Below, in pieces: positions 13,417-17,447 of a stretch of DNA of 17,447 bases (the stretch's first letter is position 1; the number at the start of each line of letters is the position of its first letter). The DNA is from CAZTVF01 sp964616985 (GTDB lineage Bacteria; Planctomycetota; Phycisphaerae; SM23-33). The translations under genes and the position numbers were made by a program. Below the pieces are notes generated by a model. That model had not been told where the DNA came from, searched no databases, and saw only the letters and a program-made list of their open reading frames with translations. The stretch is taken from NCBI GenBank assembly GCA_964616985.1, contig CAZTVF010000113.1, positions 1 to 17,447 of the forward strand, given 5' to 3'.

Positions 13417-14862
13417 TCATTCAAACTTCACGCGTTTTCGCGTTCGGCGCCACTCGTTCATGAGGGCGAGGTGCTGCTCGGCGGTGACTTGCTTGTTCCA
13501 CTTGCCGCCGTGGGGCACGTTGGACATGTCGGGCATTTCCCACCCGGCCATCACCTGGGCGTGCAGGTCGCGGCGGACGCCCTGGCTGGCGGGGTCGTCG
13601 ATGAGGTTGTGCTGTTCCAGCGGGTCGGCCTGGAGGTTGTAGAGCTGGCAAGGCTGGCCGTGCGAATACATGTACTTCCAATCGCGCGTTCGCACCATCC
13701 GCTCGGGGAAGCCCCACTCGTAGTACTCGCTGAAGACGGGGCGGTCGGCGTCGCGGGCGTCGCCCTGCAGCTGCGTCGCGAGCGACCGGCCTTCGAGCCC
13801 GGCCGGCGCCTCGACGCCCGTCCACTGGCAGAAGGTGGGGAAGAGGTCGATGAGGTTGGCGCCGCCGGCGACCACGCCGCCGGCCTCGATGCGCGGGCGG
13901 TGGCGGAAGATCAGCGGCACGCGGACGGAGGGCTCGAAGAAGTTCTGCTTCTGCACCATGCCGTGTTCGAACAGCATCTCGCCGTGGTCGGTGGTGTAGA
14001 CGACCAGCGTGTCCTCGGCCAGGCCCAGGCGGTCCAGTGCGCCCAGCAGGCGGCCGACGCTGTAATCGCAGTACGTGACGTTGGCGTAGTAGGCCGCGAT
14101 GCAGTTGCGGATCTCGTCCTCGTCAAACGCGTAGCTCTGCCGCGTGGAGGTGTACCACGCCTCGGGGTAGTCGGTGCGGTTCTCGTCCACGGTGGCCGGC
14201 AGGGGCATCTTCCTGCCGTCGTACATCGCGTGGAAGCGGGCGGGCGCGGTCCAGTCGGGGTGGGGCTTCTCGATGCCCGCCCACAGGAAGAAGGGCCGCT
14301 GGCGGTTCTCGTTCATGAACTGGATGCAGCGGTCGACGACCAGCTCGTCGTAGATCTTGTCCTCGGGCAGGTCGAGCGGTTCATTCGTGGGGTTGTAGCT
14401 CGTCTGGTAGCGTTTGAGGCGCGTGCGGTAGGTGGCGTACTTGTTGACGGCCTCCTCGCCGACGGCGTTGATGTAGTCCTCGAACTTGTAGGTGTAGATG
14501 CGGAGTTCGCGGGTGTCGAAGCCCAGGTCGCGCTGGCGGGTCTCGCCGTTGACGTGCACCTTGCCGATGGCGCCGGTGGCGTAGCCCGCGTTGCGGAAGA
14601 CGCTGCCGAGCGTGGGCACGTCGGGGATGGGGAAGGCCACGTTGCTCAACGCGCCGCAGGTGTGCGGGTACTGCCCCGTCATCACCGACCCGCGACACGT
14701 CACGCACAGCGGGCTGGGGCAGATCGCCTGCGTGAAGGTCACGCCCGCGGCAGACAGGGCGTCCAGATTCGGCGTCTTCACCGTCGGGTGGCCGGCGAAA
14801 CCCGCGACGTCCCACTTGTGCTGGTCGGAGATGATGAACAGTACATTCGGCTGTCGGGGCAT
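13417..14862 (-). CDS. Sulfatase (type I, formylglycine-dependent)
   Basis: 481 residues. The ATG (complement of 14860-14862) follows AAAGGA by five bases; the frame upstream is translated repeat DNA. N-V-L-F-I-I-S-D-Q-H-K-W opens the alkaline-phosphatase-like fold with metal ligands D13 and Q14. The formylglycine site is C53-V-T-C-R57, in P-L-C-V-T-C-R-G-S-V-M-T-G. Other conserved positions: G-K-V-H (K101, H103), K-P-H (H201) and T-T-D-H-G-E (D292, H293). Type I sulfatases hydrolyse sulfate esters after an FGE oxidises the Cys. The usual C-x-P/A-x-R has Thr at the third position, so maturation may be inefficient or use a different partner. No signal peptide is seen from this start, which is unusual for a polysaccharide sulfatase; small sulfated sugars are likelier substrates. 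It is transcribed alone. Confidence 0.88.
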   Translation of the reverse strand: MPRQPNVLFIISDQHKWDVAGFAGHPTVKTPNLDALSAAGVTFTQAICPSPLCVTCRGSVMTGQYPHTCGALSNVAFPIPDVPTLGSVFRNAGYATGAIGKVHVNGETRQRDLGFDTRELRIYTYKFEDYINAVGEEAVNKYATYRTRLKRYQTSYNPTNEPLDLPEDKIYDELVVDRCIQFMNENRQRPFFLWAGIEKPHPDWTAPARFHAMYDGRKMPLPATVDENRTDYPEAWYTSTRQSYAFDEDEIRNCIAAYYANVTYCDYSVGRLLGALDRLGLAEDTLVVYTTDHGEMLFEHGMVQKQNFFEPSVRVPLIFRHRPRIEAGGVVAGGANLIDLFPTFCQWTGVEAPAGLEGRSLATQLQGDARDADRPVFSEYYEWGFPERMVRTRDWKYMYSHGQPCQLYNLQADPLEQHNLIDDPASQGVRRDLHAQVMAGWEMPDMSNVPHGGKWNKQVTAEQHLALMNEWRRTRKRVKFE

Positions 14863-14950
14863 TGGGAATCCTTTCGTTGCCCACCCTCTACCATGCGGCA
14901 GCCGGCGGATCAAGTCACCGTCGGCAGGCAGCAGGGCGATCGCATCGTGG

Positions 14951-15006
14951 CACGGGCATCTCGCCGGTGATCTTGCTGCAAAACCAGCACGGGCAGGATG
15001 CCCATG
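14951..15006. repeat. Pair of CACGGGC-type hairpins
   Basis: Hairpin 1 (14951-14969): CACGGGC and GCCGGTG, one mismatch. Hairpin 2 (14988-15006): CACGGGCA and TGCCCATG, one G-T. They lie 18 bases apart. The same core, in a perfect form, is at 11769-11787. Confidence 0.6.
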
Positions 15007-15054
15007 GCCACGCAAGGCGGGAATGCGATAGCCATGGTTCCCTCGGTAAAAGGC

Positions 15055-15082
15055 TTGAAAGTTAATGAAGTAATGGTAATAT
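15055..15082 (+). promoter_or_regulatory. Candidate promoter for the PEP-CTERM gene
   Basis: TTGAAA (15055-15060), a 16-bp AT-rich spacer and TAATAT (15077-15082) stand out from the GC-rich surroundings. Matches to consensus are 5/6 and 4/6. It would give a leader of about 140 bases before ATG 15231. Confidence 0.45.
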
Positions 15083-15230
15083 ATCAGATGCTCCGACTCC
15101 CGCCCGAGGAAGCGGCGGGATACACACGTCGTGAGACGCCGGACGTTTTCGCTCACTCGTCGGCGCCTCTAGCCCGCCACGGGCGAGTTTCCCTGTTGTG
15201 TGGTATCCCAAAGCATATGGAGGCTTCTCA

Positions 15231-16841
15231 ATGAACCTCTCACGATCGTCGGGCGCCTTCTTCTGGATATTCCTGACCGTCGCGTGTCTGGCGACGTCCA
15301 CGGCGACCCTCGCCGCCAATTACAGCTTCACCAACATCGCCGACGACACCGACGGCACGTTCAGCACCTTTAATCCTGTCGGCTCGGTCAACGCCTCGGG
15401 CACCGTGGCGTTTTCGGCCAGCGGATCGGCCGGCACGGTGGGCGTCTATACGGGCGCCGGATCGTCCCTGCGCACGGTTTTTGAGGGACCGCAAAGCTCG
15501 TACGTGTTACCTTTCAGCCCGGTCATCAATAACAGCGGCGCCTTGGCCTATCTCCGTTGCGGCTTTGGCGGCGGCAACCACGTCGTTTACGACAGTGGCT
15601 CGGGCCCGGCCGTCATCGTCACCAGCAGTTCGGCCAGCGAACCCAGGCTGAACAACAGCGGCACCGTTACGTTTGGCGCATCGGCGGGCGACAGTTTCAA
15701 TCTGTATACTTGGTCGAACGGCGTCATCACGGAGCGATACCACTCGAGCCCAACCTCCACGTTCATCGGCCTCTCGACGGCGGCCTCCATCAACGACAGC
15801 GGTGTACTGGGCTTCAATGGAACGCTCGGACCGGGCGGAAGCCAAGTCAACGGCTTGTTCTACGGAACGGGCGGCGCTTACAGCACGGTGGCGCTCGCCA
15901 GCGGCTCCACCGGCTTTGGCCTGCTTTCGCCATTCCCGACGATCAACAACTCCGGCGTCGTCTTCTTCTACGGCATGACCTCAGGCGGCACCAGTGGCCT
16001 CTACTCCAGCAACGGCGGAGGCCTCACGACCTACGCGACCACGGCCGGGGCGTACTCGAACCTCCATCCGAGTTTCGGCCTTTCAGACAGCGGCGTCGTC
16101 GCGTTCAAGGCCAGTACGGACGACGTCTTGAACTACGGCCCTGACGGCATCTTTACCGGCCCCAACCCGATCGCCGACCACGTCGTCCGCATCGGCGACG
16201 AGCTTTTCCCCGGCCTTTATGTCACAGACCTCTTCTACAACGGCGCGATCAATGAACACGGACAGATCGCGTTCAACTACACGGTCCAGAGCCTCGACCA
16301 CATGACGACCCGCCGCGGCGTCTGCCTGGCCACGCCCGATACCTCGGCGCCGGTCCTGTCCAACATACATGAAGTTTCGGTCGGCGGCGGAGCTTCTGTC
16401 ATTGGTGGCCTGCATGCCACCTTTGGCACCGTCACGCAGGGCGGACGGTTTTCTGCCGACTTCTTCCGGCCGAATAACTTGCACGATCTGGCACTGCGTA
16501 TCGGTGATGAGGCCGCCGCCGGCATAGATTTCGGTCTGGCTTCCCCATCCATCCAGGTATGGCAGCTTGAGTTCTCCGGCGGTTTCACCGGAGGCGCCGA
16601 ACTCGTTTTTCACTACGATGAATCGAGTCTGCTGGCGGAGGAGTCTGTGCTTCGCATCCGTCACTTCGTCAACGGCGGTTGGGAGATTCCTGACCAGATC
16701 CTCGATACGGTCAATGACACCATCACGCTTTCGGCCAACAGCTTCTCGCCCTTCGTCCTTTCGGTCGTTCCCGAGCCGACGTCCCTGTCGCTGCTGGCGC
16801 TTGCCGGCCTGACCCTGCTGAGGCGGCGAAAGCAACGATAA
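15231..16841 (+). CDS. PEP-CTERM exported protein with NxxGxxAF-type tandem repeats
   Basis: 536 residues from ATG 15231; GGAGGC at 15219-15224 sets the start. A signal peptide covers 1 to about 29 (hydrophobic 9-21, ending T-L-A-A). Seven repeats of an I-N-x-S-G-x-V-A-F motif start near 53, 99, 140, 187, 238, 284 and 340, at 41-56 residue spacing. This is the plan of the anchored tandem-repeat family named for NxxGxxAF, probably a beta-propeller. Residues about 385-505 look like a separate beta-sandwich. The end is a PEP-CTERM signal: V-P-E-P-T-S at 513-518, a hydrophobic segment and R-R-R-K-Q-R. Exosortase would cut at PEP and release or anchor the protein at the surface, often with exopolysaccharide. 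No exosortase gene is in the window. The ligand is unknown. Confidence 0.85.
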   Translation: MNLSRSSGAFFWIFLTVACLATSTATLAANYSFTNIADDTDGTFSTFNPVGSVNASGTVAFSASGSAGTVGVYTGAGSSLRTVFEGPQSSYVLPFSPVINNSGALAYLRCGFGGGNHVVYDSGSGPAVIVTSSSASEPRLNNSGTVTFGASAGDSFNLYTWSNGVITERYHSSPTSTFIGLSTAASINDSGVLGFNGTLGPGGSQVNGLFYGTGGAYSTVALASGSTGFGLLSPFPTINNSGVVFFYGMTSGGTSGLYSSNGGGLTTYATTAGAYSNLHPSFGLSDSGVVAFKASTDDVLNYGPDGIFTGPNPIADHVVRIGDELFPGLYVTDLFYNGAINEHGQIAFNYTVQSLDHMTTRRGVCLATPDTSAPVLSNIHEVSVGGGASVIGGLHATFGTVTQGGRFSADFFRPNNLHDLALRIGDEAAAGIDFGLASPSIQVWQLEFSGGFTGGAELVFHYDESSLLAEESVLRIRHFVNGGWEIPDQILDTVNDTITLSANSFSPFVLSVVPEPTSLSLLALAGLTLLRRRKQR

Positions 16842-16880
16842 GCCCACAGGCTTCAGGTTCCGCTTCACTTGGTCGCGGCT

Positions 16881-16924
16881 GGGCGCCATGCTTTTCAGCC
16901 GCAGGGCCAAAAGCATGTTTGACG
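16881..16924 (+). repeat. Dispersed 3'-end palindrome, copy 3
   Basis: CATGCTTTTCAGCC (16887-16900) with GGGCC-AAAAGCATG around a short GC loop; the arms are less perfect than in copies 1 and 2. Flanks GGGCGCC and TTTGACG correspond to GGGTGCC and TTTACCG. The similarity to copy 2 continues into GAGGGCGGC. It begins 39 bases after the PEP-CTERM stop in the same orientation to its gene as the other copies. Confidence 0.75.
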
Positions 16925-16988
16925 GCGAGGGCGGCACATCCACAAACCCCAAAGAACGCAATTCCAGCGATACACCGAAGGAGCTCCA

Positions 16989-17270
16989 ATGTCTTGTGGG
17001 AAGCTCGACGACCTGGTTGTCGTGCTTCCGGAGGCAGCCGTGCTTCACGTGCAGATGGGGCAGTCGGCGGGTCGTGCCAGCCCTACGGACGCGGCTGAGG
17101 CGATCGGCCCCCTCACCCGGCCCTTGCGGGCCACCCTCTCCCGCGAGGGGAGAAGGGTCATCTCCCCATCTCCCCGTCGCCCGATCACCGGCTCGTTCTT
17201 CCGGCGGCCAGCCGGGCAGAAGTTGAATCGGGGCTTTAGAATTGGCGCGAGAGCGATATGGAACTGGTGA
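16989..17270 (+). CDS. Doubtful short frame, possibly a gene remnant
   Basis: 93 residues. The ATG at 16989 follows AAGGAG (16978-16983), a good ribosome binding site. The first 40 residues (M-S-C-G-K-L-D-D-L-V-V-V-L-P-E-A-A-V-L) look protein-like. From about residue 41 the frame runs into the repeat at 17108-17158, and it ends overlapping the P-loop gene start. It may be a truncated gene invaded by the repeat, or an accident. No family is recognised. Confidence 0.25.
   Translation: MSCGKLDDLVVVLPEAAVLHVQMGQSAGRASPTDAAEAIGPLTRPLRATLSREGRRVISPSPRRPITGSFFRRPAGQKLNRGFRIGARAIWNW
17108..17158. repeat. Double-hairpin intergenic repeat
   Basis: Two adjacent hairpins: GGCCC-TTGC-GGGCC (17119-17132) and CCCTCTCCC (17134-17142) with GGGGAGAAGGG (17147-17157). 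The 'ccctcaccc...ccctctcccgcgaggggag' style of text resembles intergenic repeats seen in many GC-rich bacterial genomes. Confidence 0.6.
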
Positions 17271-17398
17271 TCTTCATCGGCATGCAGGCGAGCGGGAAGT
17301 CGACGTTCTATCGAGAGCGGTTCTTCGATACGCACGTGCGGATCAACCTGGACATGCTGCGGACGAGGGTGCGGGAAAAGATCATCTTCGACTGGTAA
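17258..17398 (+). pseudogene. P-loop (AAA/polynucleotide-kinase-like) ATPase, truncated
   Basis: 46 residues from ATG 17258 to TAA 17396. V-I-F-I-G-M-Q-A-S-G-K-S-T-F has a complete Walker A (G8 to T16), followed by R-I-N-L-D-M-L-R-T-R, as in small AAA/kinase proteins that normally run to about 140-180 residues. The reading stops at I-F-D-W, just where the next helix should begin, and the DNA changes to mobile-element-like text. The rest of the kinase is absent from the visible 49 bases. An intact protein of this family would be a cytoplasmic kinase of unknown substrate; this one lacks the acceptor-binding and lid parts and should be inactive. Assembly error is an alternative. Confidence 0.6.
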
Positions 17399-17447
17399 TC
17401 GGCGAGCAAAATGGGCCCACCTCGGCGCGCAATTCGGACCCACCGAG
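17395..17447. mobile_element. Possible end of an insertion sequence
   Basis: The sequence past the kinase break holds two direct repeats 23 bases apart, GGGCCCACC (17413-17421) and GGACCCACC (17436-17444). Spaced short direct repeats near a terminus are typical of IS21-type ends. Only 53 bases are visible, with no transposase, so this is inferred from position and repeat pattern. Confidence 0.3.

Larger units (their letters stand above)
14863..15230. other. Divergent intergenic region, no supported gene
   Basis: Lies between the divergent sulfatase and PEP-CTERM genes. It holds two CACGGGC-type hairpins (14951-14969, 14988-15006), a candidate plus-strand promoter at 15055-15082, and a GC-rich stretch (15100-15190) that would form the untranslated leader of the PEP-CTERM gene. 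No credible small gene was seen. Confidence 0.6.
16842..17257. other. Intergenic, repeat-rich
   Basis: Holds copy 3 of the 3'-end palindrome, a doubtful short frame starting at 16989, and a double-hairpin repeat at 17108-17158. No confident gene is seen between the PEP-CTERM gene and the truncated P-loop gene. Confidence 0.55.

Noticed and set aside
15062..15319. 85-codon minus-strand frame over the PEP-CTERM start
   Set aside because: It is opposite the signal-peptide region, has no ribosome binding site and no family motif.
16083..17048. 321-codon minus-strand frame over the PEP-CTERM gene end
   Set aside because: Antisense to a strongly supported gene, and it runs through intergenic repeat copy 3.

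Overview
The window reads as chromosomal DNA from a GC-rich Planctomycetota bacterium, most likely near Phycisphaerae. This is inferred from gene content: a PEP-CTERM exported protein, a sulfatase, a sialidase-like Asp-box protein, a Gfo/Idh/MocA protein, a large membrane-anchored pilin-head-like protein, and many short palindromes between genes. No rRNA, tRNA or CRISPR array is visible.

Layout. 1-2622: the end of an upstream frame, then a large membrane-anchored protein with tandem pseudopilin-like modules. Its N-terminal zinc ribbon lies upstream of the first usable start codon. 2644-2991 (-): a short ribosome-hibernation (HPF/S30AE) type protein. 3249-4949 (-): a GH57 1,4-alpha-glucan branching enzyme. 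4950-5445: repeat-rich, no gene. 5446-6301 (+): two small lipoproteins, the second BamE-like. 6347-8053 (-): a GH13 alpha-amylase-fold protein whose catalytic motifs are eroded. 8233-9246 (+): a sialidase-like beta-propeller, convergent with a Gfo/Idh/MocA protein at 9251-10423 (-). 10602-11543 (+): a squalene-cyclase-like alpha/alpha-toroid protein. 11544-12237: a two-palindrome element, a possible small basic protein (-), and an AT-rich control region. 12238-13164 (+): a LexA/CI-like self-cleaving repressor. 13417-14862 (-): a sulfatase. 15231-16841 (+): a PEP-CTERM protein with seven NxxGxxAF-type repeats. 16842-17447: repeats, a doubtful small frame and a P-loop kinase cut off after 46 residues, probably by a mobile element.

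How the genes fit together. Most are single transcription units, so no long operon is evident; only the two lipoproteins are tightly coupled. Two themes recur. The first is alpha-glucan metabolism: an apparently intact GH57 branching enzyme and, nearby, a GH13 relative that probably no longer catalyses. The second is breakdown of sulfated or sialylated glycans: sulfatase, sialidase-like protein and Gfo/Idh/MocA protein.

The strongest leads are the catalytically eroded GH13 protein; a palindrome found three times, always 28-44 nt past a stop codon and always in the same orientation to the gene; the tandem pseudopilin-head protein; and the LexA-like repressor with about 50 extra residues in its self-cleavage module plus a dyad-rich AT-rich control region. 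No single undescribed system can be proven from the sequence alone.
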